This document shows positions 1-6,423 of a stretch of 8,350 nucleotides of DNA, piece after piece (position 1 is the first letter of the stretch; each line of letters begins with the position of its first letter). The DNA lies in assembly GCA_007126415.1 (NCBI GenBank), contig SLBH01000240.1:1-8350 (forward strand), written 5' to 3'. Made by a program: the position numbers and the translations under genes. The stretch comes from Spirochaetales bacterium. Its GTDB lineage: Bacteria; Spirochaetota; Spirochaetia; DSM-27196; SLAA01. The notes under the pieces are model-generated. The model was given only the letters and a program-made list of their open reading frames with translations. It had not been told where the DNA came from and did not search any database.

Positions 1-1249
1 CACCGTCGAGCAACGCCTCGAGCGGAACGGTCTTTCCCTTCGGAACTCTAACGAACACGTAAGGCCCGGGGCGGTCGCGGACATGCATCCAGAGATCGTT
101 ACCCCGTACGTGCCTCCGCAATAGCTCGTCGTTCTCACGCGCGGTACGCCCGAGGTAGAGTTGAAGCCTACCGGAGCGGAACTGAAGCCCAGGAAGCGTA
201 CTGCTTTGCGATGCGCTCCGCGCGCGGTTCGTTTTCTTGCCGCCGGTGAGGCGCTCGAGCTCCGCGGGGTCCTCGATTGTGCGAACGTTTTGAAGGTCGG
301 CGCTCGTGCGCTCGTGCGCTCGCCTAATATCCTCGAGTTCCCGGCGCGCAAGCTCCGCAGCTCGTGCGGCCTTTTTGTGTTTCTGGTAGTAGTGTTCGGC
401 GTTTTGCACCGCGGTCTTGGTTGGGTCAAGGCGAATCTCGAGCAACTCACTCGGGTCATACGGATTCTCGACCGTAAGCCCGCTCCGGCCCGGTTCCATC
501 TCGTGCAGCTGCGTCATGATCGCGTCGGCAATTACCTTGTAACGGTCGCTGTTTTGGCTCTCCTCGATCTTGCGCTCGAGATCGTCCAGTCGTCGACGGA
601 GCGCGGCTTCTCGCGCCGTGAGCAGCTTCTCAGCATCGCGCTGTGCCCGTGCGACCCGCTCCTCGCTCTCGCGTTCGGCGTAATGCTTCTCGATCGCGCT
701 GCTGTAGGGGTAATCGTGGTCCTGCACGGCCCCACTGAGGAACTCGCGCACCTCGAGCTGCATAGCCTTCCTCTGCGCGCCTACATCGGGCGGTTCGGGG
801 GCGAAGCGGCACCCGCCGGTCTCTCCGCGTTTGGGGCGTCGATACATCGCATCGATGATCGTACCTTCCGGATCGGTCAACAGCACGTTTGCCGATCCGC
901 CCCAAAGCCTGACCCATAGCTGATGGCGCTCATCGGAGCGCGCGAGCTCGAAGCGCAGGATGCGATCCTGGTGCACGTGCTCCACCGAGCGTATGACCGC
1001 TCCGCGAACGCGCGATTGCAACAGTTGCTGGAAACGCGGTGGTGTCGACGGCTTGCTGAACTTCGCACTCGTGCGGTGAATCCGGGTCTTCCCCTGTTCC
1101 ATAGATACCAGCAACCGCAGCGTTTCGTGCCGATGATACAGCTCGAGCAGCAGGTGCGTGTACCGCGGTTGAGTAATTCGTTGTATGCGCGCGCCGACTA
1201 GACTCAGCTCCTCGAGCACGAGGTCTATCTCACGCCAATTCAGCGACAT
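1..1249 (-). CDS. rqcH: NFACT family protein, RqcH/Rqc2-like ribosome quality control factor (C-terminus outside window)
   Basis: The minus frame is open from the ATG at 1249 to the window edge (416 codons), so the C-terminus is missing. Residues 1-155 look like the NFACT-N domain: they contain RIHRT (56-60), PPRFQQLL (70-77) and the DR pair in HQDRILRF (D95, R96), which matches the dipeptide needed by Bacillus RqcH. Residues about 190-335 are charged and helical, a likely coiled coil, with the family block ENPYDPSELLEIRLDP (261-276) and NAEHYYQKHKK (283-293). From 358 the NFACT-R domain begins, with NDELLRRH (373-380) and the hallmark NDLWMHVRDRPGPYVFVR (384-401). In this family the protein binds 60S/50S-nascent-chain complexes after ribosome splitting and recruits tRNA-Ala to add C-terminal tails; older names are FbpA or fibronectin-binding protein. 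The stretch between NFACT-N and the coiled coil is only about 35 residues, so the usual helix-hairpin-helix module appears absent. It lies 49 bp downstream of folC, probably in the same transcript. The upstream Shine-Dalgarno is weak. Family assignment is firm; the alanine-tailing role is inferred. Confidence 0.9.
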   Translation of the reverse strand, partial: MSLNWREIDLVLEELSLVGARIQRITQPRYTHLLLELYHRHETLRLLVSMEQGKTRIHRTSAKFSKPSTPPRFQQLLQSRVRGAVIRSVEHVHQDRILRFELARSDERHQLWVRLWGGSANVLLTDPEGTIIDAMYRRPKRGETGGCRFAPEPPDVGAQRKAMQLEVREFLSGAVQDHDYPYSSAIEKHYAERESEERVARAQRDAEKLLTAREAALRRRLDDLERKIEESQNSDRYKVIADAIMTQLHEMEPGRSGLTVENPYDPSELLEIRLDPTKTAVQNAEHYYQKHKKAARAAELARRELEDIRRAHERTSADLQNVRTIEDPAELERLTGGKKTNRARSASQSSTLPGLQFRSGRLQLYLGRTARENDELLRRHVRGNDLWMHVRDRPGPYVFVRVPKGKTVPLEALLDG

Positions 1250-1298
1250 ATCTTGGTACCCGTAATCCGAGTTGTAGCGTGTTGCTTCAGTGTAAGAC

Positions 1299-2684
1299 CT
1301 AGGTGTGCTTTCTGTCCAGGACGCCGTAGATCTCGGCCACAAGGTAAAACGAGCCGGTGACAAGAATCGGCTGTCCGTAGCTGCGGGCTTGATCCCAGGC
1401 CGTCTCGGGCTCGGCCCGCAGTTCCACCTTGTGATGGAAGCGACGGAAGGTCTCGGCGATCTCGTCGAGATCGCTCGGCTTGAACGTTCCGGGGCGCGCA
1501 ATGATAACGTGATCGAACAGCGGCGATAGGGCCTCGGCCATCGCTTCGTAGTCCTTGCCGCGCACCGCGCCGAAAACCAGCGTGCGGCCGCTCCGGAACA
1601 GCTCTGCAAACTCGCGGGCGACGGCGGCGACCGAGGCAGGCGTATGCGCCCCGTCGAGCATCGCCGCCGGTGTGGTGTCGAGCAGCTCGCCGCGCGCCGG
1701 TAGCCAAGCCTCGGCAATCCCGTTGGTGACGGCGTCATCGGTGAGATCGGGGAGTACGCTGCGGGTGAGCAACACCGCGAGTGCGGCGTTTTGCGCCTGG
1801 ATGCGCCCGATCAGGCGCAGGGTCGCGACCAGCTCCCGGCGTCCGATAAACGCAATGCGGACGGTTGTGCCGGCCGGCGTGATCTCCACCTCGAGTGCTT
1901 CCAGGGCGTCGGAGAGCTCGAACACCGGTGCCTGCACCGATGCGGCGTGCCTCAGGATGACCTCTCTCGCTTCCGCGGTCTGGTCCGAGACAAAGACCGG
2001 AACGCCTCTCTTGATGATGCCGGCTTTCTCGGCTGCGATCTCTTCTATCTCTTCGCCGAGGTACTCGGTGTGCTCGCGCTCGATTCGCGTAATGACGCTC
2101 GCAACCGGCTCCAACACGTTGGTTGCATCAAGCCGTCCGCCGAGTCCGGTCTCGATAACCGCCCAGTCGCAACCGGATTCGCGAAACATCACGAACGCGA
2201 GCAGTGTCAGAAGTTCAAAGGTTGTGGGGCGCTCAGCCGAGTCCGGATCGGAAGCCTGTTCGGCGCGCTCGGAATTAGGCTCGTTCGGGTAGGAGCGGGC
2301 AGAGGGGTAGGTAGCTTCCACGTGGCGCCGAATAGCGTTGAACGCAACGAGCAGCCGCGCGTCCTCGGCGGCGCGCCCGCCGATTGTAATCCTCTCACGG
2401 TAATCGCGCAGATGCGGCGAGGTGTATAATCCCACCCGGAACCCGGCGTGCATGAGAATCCGCGCAACGAAGGTTGCGGTAGAGCCCTTGCCCTTTGACC
2501 CGGCGAGATGTATCGCGCGGAACGCGCGCTCGGGGTTATCGAACGCCGCGAGCAGTCTTCGCATCCGGTCGAGGCGCAACGGAGTGCGCGCGGCGCCGGC
2601 TTGGCGTTCGAGATTGGTAAAGCTCTCGAAATACGCGAAGCCGGCTTCTACATTAGCAAACGGTTCGGCGTTGATATGGGCCAC
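1299..2684 (-). CDS. folC: Folylpolyglutamate synthase / dihydrofolate synthase (FolC), GTG start
   Basis: A 461-residue Mur-ligase-family enzyme of the cytosol. It adds glutamate to folates with ATP, and bifunctional members also make dihydrofolate from dihydropteroate; sequence alone does not settle which. The P-loop is GSKGKGST (62-69), followed by YTSPHL (87-92). The central block ETGLGGRLDATNVLEP (178-193) is followed by HTEYLG (205-210) and IAAEKAGIIKRGVPV (216-230), where K220 corresponds to the lysine that is carbamylated in the family. The C-terminal domain has DGAHTP (344-349, usually DGAHNP) and FGAVRGKD (371-378). An Asp/Glu/Pro/Ser-rich insertion sits at about 125-152. I chose the GTG at 2684 because GAGG (2697-2694) lies 9 nt before it and translation then starts just ahead of the conserved domain. 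An ATG at 2795 in the same frame would overlap hisD by 65 bp and add an unrelated Arg/Ser-rich leader. The gene sits 46 bp after the HisD-like gene and 49 bp before the NFACT gene, so it is probably cotranscribed with both. Confidence 0.93.
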   Translation of the reverse strand: MAHINAEPFANVEAGFAYFESFTNLERQAGAARTPLRLDRMRRLLAAFDNPERAFRAIHLAGSKGKGSTATFVARILMHAGFRVGLYTSPHLRDYRERITIGGRAAEDARLLVAFNAIRRHVEATYPSARSYPNEPNSERAEQASDPDSAERPTTFELLTLLAFVMFRESGCDWAVIETGLGGRLDATNVLEPVASVITRIEREHTEYLGEEIEEIAAEKAGIIKRGVPVFVSDQTAEAREVILRHAASVQAPVFELSDALEALEVEITPAGTTVRIAFIGRRELVATLRLIGRIQAQNAALAVLLTRSVLPDLTDDAVTNGIAEAWLPARGELLDTTPAAMLDGAHTPASVAAVAREFAELFRSGRTLVFGAVRGKDYEAMAEALSPLFDHVIIARPGTFKPSDLDEIAETFRRFHHKVELRAEPETAWDQARSYGQPILVTGSFYLVAEIYGVLDRKHT

Positions 2685-2693
2685 TGGTGTCCG

Positions 2694-2697
2694 CCTC
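2694..2697 (-). promoter_or_regulatory. Ribosome binding site supporting the GTG start of folC
   Basis: On the minus strand GAGG is followed by nine bases and then GTG at 2684. This is the only Shine-Dalgarno-like site near the beginning of the conserved FolC domain, and no in-frame ATG lies between it and the end of the upstream gene. It decides in favour of the short form of FolC. Confidence 0.5.
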
Positions 2698-2730
2698 GAG
2701 CAATTGCGCGCTGTACCGGGTCTAAGCCCG

Positions 2731-4038
2731 CTACAGCGTTTGATCTCGGCGCTTGAGCGCCTCGGCATGGCTAAAGAAGCCTTCGTACTCGGCAAGGTTT
2801 ACGACGTGATCCTTGAGATCTGCGTAGCCCTTCGGGGTCACGTGCACAACCGACGACTGTTTCACGAAATCGCGTACCGAGACCGCCGAGAAGGTGCGCG
2901 CCGTACCGCCGGTAGGCAGGACCGCGTTTGGCCCGGTGACGTAGTTGGCGGCGCTGAACGGCGTGTCCTCGCCGAGCAGTATCTCGCCGGCGTTCTTAAT
3001 CAACGCCATCGTCTCCCATGGAGAGGCGGTCTGCAGCTGCAGATGTTCCGGGGCAAACTCGTTGACGAGTTCGGCGGCGTTTTCAATCGACTCGGCGAGG
3101 AGAATGCCGCCGTAACCGGTCAGTACGTCGCGCAAAAAACTCTTACGCGGTTCAGGTACCCGATCCACAAGCTCGGGCAAGATCTCGGCGACCGCTTCAG
3201 CGAGCGCAATGCTCGGCGTGATCAGCAGTGCCTGCGAGTCGGATCCGTGCTCGGCCTCGATCAAGAGATCAAGCGCAACCTTCCATGGGTCGGCGTCGCG
3301 GTCGGCGAGGATGATAGACTCCGAGGGACCTGCCGGGAGGCCGACATCAACCACGTGATGTACGAGGTGCTTTGCGGCGGCGACATACATACTGCCCGGC
3401 CCAACGATTTTGAGCACCGGCCGGATACTCTCGGTACCGTACGCAAGCGCGGCAACCGCTTGCGCGCCGCCGACCCGGTAAATCTCGTGTACCCCGCAGC
3501 GTTGCGCCGTGTACAAGCAGGCGGGATCCACACTGCCGTCCGGCCCCGGAGGGGTCGCAACCACGATGCGCTCAACGCCCGCTATGCGCGCCGGAACCGC
3601 GAGCATGTACAGCATCGACGGGAAGCTGCCTCGCCCGCGGGGAACGTAAAGCCCCGCGGATGCTATCGGCGTCGTGCGTTCTCCGGCGAGAATTCCGGGA
3701 CGAACCTCGACGATCGGAATGGAGCCTACGTTTTGCTCGGTGTGGAAGCGTTCGACGTTCTCGATTGCGTAATCGAGCGCTTGCTTTATACGCGGCTCTA
3801 TCCCGGCGACGGCCGCCTCGATCTCAGCATCGCTCACGCGCAGGCCGGTTTGTGACAGGTCGGCACCGTCGAACCGCTGTGTGGCCTCGATAAGCGCTCG
3901 GTCGCCCTCGGCTCTCACGCGTTCCACCAGCTCCGAAACCTGTGGCGTAACCCGGGTAATATCGGTCTCAGACCGCGCGAGGAGAACGCGGCGGTCTTCC
4001 TCAGACAGTTTGTTCCAGCGTTTAATCGTTAGCTTCAT
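2731..4038 (-). CDS. hisD: Histidinol dehydrogenase family protein (HisD-like paralogue with altered zinc and substrate residues)
   Basis: A 435-residue protein of normal HisD length, collinear with the family throughout. HisD oxidises L-histidinol to histidine with two NAD+ and one zinc. Family blocks are GLYVPRGRGSFPS (129-141), YRVGGAQAVAALAYGTE (187-203), GPGSMYV (213-219), AGPSES (236-241), EAEHGSDSQ (261-269), the catalytic pair in APEHL (E331, H332) and the C-terminal EGFFSHA (419-425). Key differences: of the E. coli zinc ligands Q259, H262, D360 and H419, the equivalents here are E261, H264, N365 and H424, and substrate-contacting H367 is A372 (NYVTGPNAVLPTGG). The YVPRGRGS and LLIEAEHG variants together look like a recurrent HisD-like clade that I recall only in general terms. 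No other his gene is visible; neighbours are folC and the NFACT gene. So true histidinol dehydrogenase activity is doubtful and another alcohol or amino-alcohol substrate is possible. The ATG start follows GGAGG (4052-4048) with 9 nt spacing. Fold assignment is firm; substrate is uncertain. Confidence 0.9.
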   Translation of the reverse strand: MKLTIKRWNKLSEEDRRVLLARSETDITRVTPQVSELVERVRAEGDRALIEATQRFDGADLSQTGLRVSDAEIEAAVAGIEPRIKQALDYAIENVERFHTEQNVGSIPIVEVRPGILAGERTTPIASAGLYVPRGRGSFPSMLYMLAVPARIAGVERIVVATPPGPDGSVDPACLYTAQRCGVHEIYRVGGAQAVAALAYGTESIRPVLKIVGPGSMYVAAAKHLVHHVVDVGLPAGPSESIILADRDADPWKVALDLLIEAEHGSDSQALLITPSIALAEAVAEILPELVDRVPEPRKSFLRDVLTGYGGILLAESIENAAELVNEFAPEHLQLQTASPWETMALIKNAGEILLGEDTPFSAANYVTGPNAVLPTGGTARTFSAVSVRDFVKQSSVVHVTPKGYADLKDHVVNLAEYEGFFSHAEALKRRDQTL

Positions 4039-4058
4039 ACCTCACAGCCTCCGCGCCT

Positions 4059-4087
4059 AACCTACCCGCCGGCCGCGCCTTCGTCAA
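4059..4087 (-). promoter_or_regulatory. Candidate sigma70-type promoter of the hisD-like/folC/NFACT operon
   Basis: On the minus strand TTGACG (4087-4082) is separated by 17 bp from TAGGTT (4064-4059). The -35 matches the consensus at five of six positions and the -10 at three of six. The predicted start of transcription would fall about 14 nt before the ATG, right at the GGAGG, which gives an unusually short leader; that and the weak -10 keep this tentative. Confidence 0.3.
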
Positions 4088-4139
4088 CGCCGAGCTCGTA
4101 GGCGCGGCGAGAGCCGCAATCGCCGCCGCAGCCGCCGGC

Positions 4140-4202
4140 GCAGTGGCGGTGGCCGTCGCCGTTGCCGCAGTGGCGGTAGCAGTGGCGGTAGCAGTGGCGG
4201 TC
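4140..4202. repeat. GC-rich tandem repeat of a degenerate GCNGTN hexamer, with three adjacent 12-mers
   Basis: The unit GCAGTGGCGGTA occurs at 4167-4178 and 4179-4190, again at 4191-4202 with a final C, and at 4140-4151 with a final G. The spacer 4152-4166 (GCCGTCGCCGTTGCC) is built from the same hexamer. The variable base is always every third one, so the array reads as alternating Ala-Val codons on the plus strand, or Thr-Ala on the minus strand, with synonymous third positions. It could be a slippage-prone spacer between divergent promoters or a remnant of coding sequence; nothing shows that it is translated. Confidence 0.8.
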
Positions 4203-4209
4203 GGCGGCA

Positions 4210-4238
4210 TTGCCTTTTTTCGCTCTCTGCGGTAGTTT
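4210..4238 (+). promoter_or_regulatory. Weak candidate promoter for the fabV operon
   Basis: TTGCCT (4210-4215) and TAGTTT (4233-4238) are 17 bp apart, with four and three matches to the sigma70 consensus. The site starts just after the tandem repeat in the only AT-rich patch of the intergenic region, and would give a leader of roughly 65 nt before fabV. The match is poor, so position is the main support. Confidence 0.22.
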
Positions 4239-4260
4239 TTGCGAACACCCGAGTCAGCCG

Positions 4261-4273
4261 AAGCGTATCGCTT
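4261..4273. promoter_or_regulatory. Perfect inverted repeat upstream of fabV, possible operator
   Basis: AAGCG-TAT-CGCTT is a perfect 5-bp inverted repeat with a 3-bp centre, lying 38 bp before the fabV ATG. It could bind a dimeric repressor or form a small hairpin in the leader. Repeats this short arise often by chance in GC-rich DNA, so this is only a candidate. Confidence 0.25.
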
Positions 4274-4299
4274 GCGGTACCGGGCGCTGAAATCTCAAC

Positions 4300-4306
4300 A
4301 GGAAGG
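4300..4306 (+). promoter_or_regulatory. Strong ribosome binding site of fabV
   Basis: AGGAAGG ends five bases before the ATG at 4312. It is the best Shine-Dalgarno match in the plus-strand operon, as expected for the first gene, while the genes behind it rely partly on coupling. It confirms the start, which also matches the family N-terminus (MVVKPMIRNN). Confidence 0.65.
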
Positions 4307-4311
4307 CAACT

Positions 4312-5475
4312 ATGGTCGTAAAACCGATGATTCGCAATAACGTCTGTATGAACGCGCACCCGCTTGGATGTCGTGAGCATGTGCGGCGACAGATCGAGTA
4401 CGTGAAAAAAAACGGTCCGATTGCAGGCCCAAAGCGGGTTCTCGTTATCGGTGGCTCCACGGGATACGGGCTTGCCTCTCGTATCGCCGCGGCGTTCGGC
4501 AGCGGAGCCGCGACCGTCAGCGTTGCGTTTGAAAAGGAAGGCTCCGAGAAGCGAACCGGAACCGCCGGGTGGTACAACACTCTCGCGTTCGATGAGTTTG
4601 CGCGCGAGGAGGGGCTTACCACCGTCTCGATCAATGGCGATGCGTTTTCGCACGAAGTCAAACAACAGACCATCGAGGCGATTCGTGAGCACCTCGGCAC
4701 GGTAGATTTGGTCATCTACAGCCTCGCGAGCGGCGTGCGGCCCGACCCCGACACCGGCACGATGTATCGCTCGGTCCTCAAGCCGATCGGCGCGCCGTTC
4801 GACGCCAAATCGCTCGACCTCATGAAGGCCGAGATTACTCAGGTGCATCTCGAGCCGGCTACCCCCGAGGAGATCGAGGCCACCGTGAAGGTCATGGGCG
4901 GCGAAGACTGGACGCTCTGGATCGACGCGCTCGAGAAGGCCGGCGTGCTTTCCGAAAACCCCGTCACGGTTGCGTACTCGTACATCGGTTCCGAGCTCAC
5001 GCGCGCGGTGTACCGCGAAGGTACAATCGGGCGGGCTAAGGATCATCTCGAGCGTACCGCCGGCGAGTTGCACCAACGCATGCAGCAGTACGGCGGGCAC
5101 GCCTACGTCTCGGTAAACAAGGCGGTGGTCACGCGCGCGAGCGCGGTCATCCCGGTGGGGCTTTACTTTGTGCTATTGTCGGGAGTGATGGAGTCGAAGG
5201 GGCTCGACGAAGGCTGCATCGAGCAGTGTTGTCGGCTGTTCGCCGAACGTTTGTTCACCGGAGGCGAGGTTCCCGTAGACGGCCAAGGGCGTATTCGAAT
5301 CGACGACTGGGAACTGCGCGACGACGTGCAGGCTGAGGTGCACCGCCGCTGGGAGATCGCGGTCAACGACAATATTGGTGAGCTCGCCGACCTCGACGAG
5401 TACCGCAATCAGTTCCTGCAGATTCACGGCTTTGGGTTCGACAATATCGATTACGAGGCGGACGTCACTCCGTAA
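4312..5475 (+). CDS. fabV: Trans-2-enoyl-CoA reductase / enoyl-ACP reductase of the FabV-TER family
   Basis: A complete 387-residue protein; the family is about 390-400. It reduces the trans-2 double bond of enoyl-CoA or enoyl-ACP with NAD(P)H in the cytosol. FabV enzymes finish each fatty acid elongation cycle, while TER of Treponema denticola reduces crotonyl-CoA in fermentative or lipid metabolism. Seen here: the conserved N-terminus VVKPMIRNN (2-10), the Rossmann motif GGSTGYGLASR (47-57), FEKEGSEKRTGTAGWYN (73-89), YSLASGVRPDPDTG (136-149), VMGGEDW (194-200), and the catalytic Y-x8-K in YREGTIGRAK (Y234, K243), followed by VTRASAVIPV (273-282) and RIRIDDWEL (327-335). E74 in FEKEGSE is the acidic residue usually linked to NADH preference. 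The near-identical motif set to T. denticola TER argues for a spirochaete host. It leads a plus-strand operon and its TAA overlaps the next ATG by one base. Whether the main substrate is CoA- or ACP-bound cannot be told from sequence. Confidence 0.96.
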   Translation: MVVKPMIRNNVCMNAHPLGCREHVRRQIEYVKKNGPIAGPKRVLVIGGSTGYGLASRIAAAFGSGAATVSVAFEKEGSEKRTGTAGWYNTLAFDEFAREEGLTTVSINGDAFSHEVKQQTIEAIREHLGTVDLVIYSLASGVRPDPDTGTMYRSVLKPIGAPFDAKSLDLMKAEITQVHLEPATPEEIEATVKVMGGEDWTLWIDALEKAGVLSENPVTVAYSYIGSELTRAVYREGTIGRAKDHLERTAGELHQRMQQYGGHAYVSVNKAVVTRASAVIPVGLYFVLLSGVMESKGLDEGCIEQCCRLFAERLFTGGEVPVDGQGRIRIDDWELRDDVQAEVHRRWEIAVNDNIGELADLDEYRNQFLQIHGFGFDNIDYEADVTP

Positions 5476-6416
5476 TGAATATGGAAGCATTCGTCCTCGG
5501 GTGCGGCGGAGTCATGCCGCTGCCGGGGCGCCACCTCACCTCAGTTCTGCTGCGCCGCGAGGGCGAGCTGTTGCTGTTCGACTGCGGAGAGGGTACGCAG
5601 GTCTCGCTGCGCGAATTGAATCTGCGGTGGAAGAAGATCAGCGCGATCTTTATCTCACACACCCACGCCGATCACGTCACCGGTCTGCCGGGCATGCTGA
5701 TGCTCTCGGCACAGGTAGACCGCAGCGAACCGCTGTACATTATCGGCCCGCCGCGGATCAAGGAGTTCGTCGACTGGGCGCGCGATGTGCTCGAGATGTA
5801 TATCAACTACGAGATCGTGGTCCTCGAGATCGAAAATCCGCGCGCCGGTGGGGTAGTGTATAGGGGAGACGGCTTTGCGGTACGCTCGGTCCCGCTCAAT
5901 CATACCCGCACCTGCGTGGGGTATGTGCTCGAGGAAGATGATCGACCGGGCGTGTTTCACCCCGAGCGCGCGATCGAGGCGGGTGTGCCGCGAGGGCCGT
6001 TGTGGGCGCGTCTGCAGCAAGGTGAGCCGGTCACGCTCGAGAACGGCACGGTGGTGCAGCCCGACACGGTGGTAGGGCCGCGTCGGCCCGGACGGAAGTT
6101 TTCGTTCATCACCGATTCGCTGCACCGCAAGGATCTTGCCGCCGAGGTCGCGGGTTCCGATCTGCTCATTTGCGAGGGCATGTTTCACAGCGAGTTTCGA
6201 GAAACCGCCCACGAGAAGAAACACATGACCGCAGCCGACGCAGCCGAGCTCGCGGCGGCCGCCGGTGGAGTAAGGCAGATGGGGCTTATCCATTACAGTC
6301 CGCGTTACGCCGATTGGCAGCTGAAGCTGTTGTTGAAAGACGCAAAGCCGATTTTTCCGAACACCTTCCTCACGCGCGACAGGCAGGCGATCGAGCTGCC
6401 GTACCGCGACCAATAG
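5475..6416 (+). CDS. rnz: Ribonuclease Z (tRNA 3' endonuclease, short form)
   Basis: A 313-residue metallo-beta-lactamase-fold protein, close to the roughly 305-310 of short bacterial RNase Z (ElaC). It cuts pre-tRNA after the discriminator base so that CCA can be added. The metal-binding residues are all present: HTHADH (62-67), H143 in NHTRTCVGY, D214 in FITDS, H250 in KKHMTAADAAELA and H273 in LIHYSPRY. Other family blocks are FDCGEGTQ (35-42), GLPGML (70-75), the substrate-arm region around residues 90-125, and RPGVFHPERAIEAGVPRGPL (157-176). The first ATG overlaps the fabV stop codon (TAATG); a second ATG two codons on (5481) is an equally possible start, because no strong Shine-Dalgarno is present and initiation probably depends on coupling to fabV. 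An ABC transporter follows 20 bp downstream. The assignment is firm; a broader MBL phosphodiesterase role is possible but less likely given the RNase Z-specific blocks. Confidence 0.93.
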   Translation: MNMEAFVLGCGGVMPLPGRHLTSVLLRREGELLLFDCGEGTQVSLRELNLRWKKISAIFISHTHADHVTGLPGMLMLSAQVDRSEPLYIIGPPRIKEFVDWARDVLEMYINYEIVVLEIENPRAGGVVYRGDGFAVRSVPLNHTRTCVGYVLEEDDRPGVFHPERAIEAGVPRGPLWARLQQGEPVTLENGTVVQPDTVVGPRRPGRKFSFITDSLHRKDLAAEVAGSDLLICEGMFHSEFRETAHEKKHMTAADAAELAAAAGGVRQMGLIHYSPRYADWQLKLLLKDAKPIFPNTFLTRDRQAIELPYRDQ

Positions 6417-6423
6417 CTTCAAG

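Larger units (their letters stand above)
4039..4311. other. Divergent intergenic region between the two operons
   Basis: These 273 bases separate the starts of the minus-strand hisD-like operon and the plus-strand fabV operon, and should hold both promoters. They contain the GC-rich tandem repeat at 4140-4202, a short T-rich patch around 4215-4240, and an inverted repeat at 4261-4273. I see no convincing gene. One minus-strand frame (4210 to 4022) encodes a Thr-Ala repeat, and one plus frame reads as an Ala-Val repeat ending in FFRSLR but has no usable start codon. Confidence 0.7.

Noticed and set aside
161..919. 252-codon plus-strand ORF
   Set aside because: It lies antisense to a clear NFACT reading frame with family motifs throughout; its own translation is Arg/Leu-rich with no recognisable domain.
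1555..2292. 245-codon plus-strand ORF rich in Ser/Arg/Thr
   Set aside because: It is antisense to folC in a GC-rich gene and has the composition expected of a shadow frame.
2718..2731. Small hairpin (CGGG-TCTAAG-CCCG) after the hisD-like gene as a terminator
   Set aside because: The stem is only four base pairs and no T-tract follows on the minus strand, so termination is not supported and readthrough into folC is more likely.
2685..2795. Longer FolC start at the ATG at 2795
   Set aside because: It would overlap the hisD-like gene by 65 bp and add a low-complexity leader outside the family domain; the GTG at 2684 has a ribosome binding site.
2422..3855. 477-codon plus-strand ORF spanning folC and the hisD-like gene
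   Set aside because: Both minus-strand genes show complete family motifs, and this antisense frame matches nothing and crosses a gene boundary.
4140..4202. CRISPR array
   Set aside because: The units are 6-12 bp, contiguous, without unique spacers, and no cas gene is present.
4084..5100. 338-codon minus-strand ORF across fabV and the intergenic repeat
   Set aside because: It is antisense to fabV, and its C-terminal part is only the repeat read as Arg/Pro/Leu runs.
5655..6422. 255-codon minus-strand ORF over rnz
   Set aside because: It is antisense to a fully conserved RNase Z and lacks any recognisable motif.
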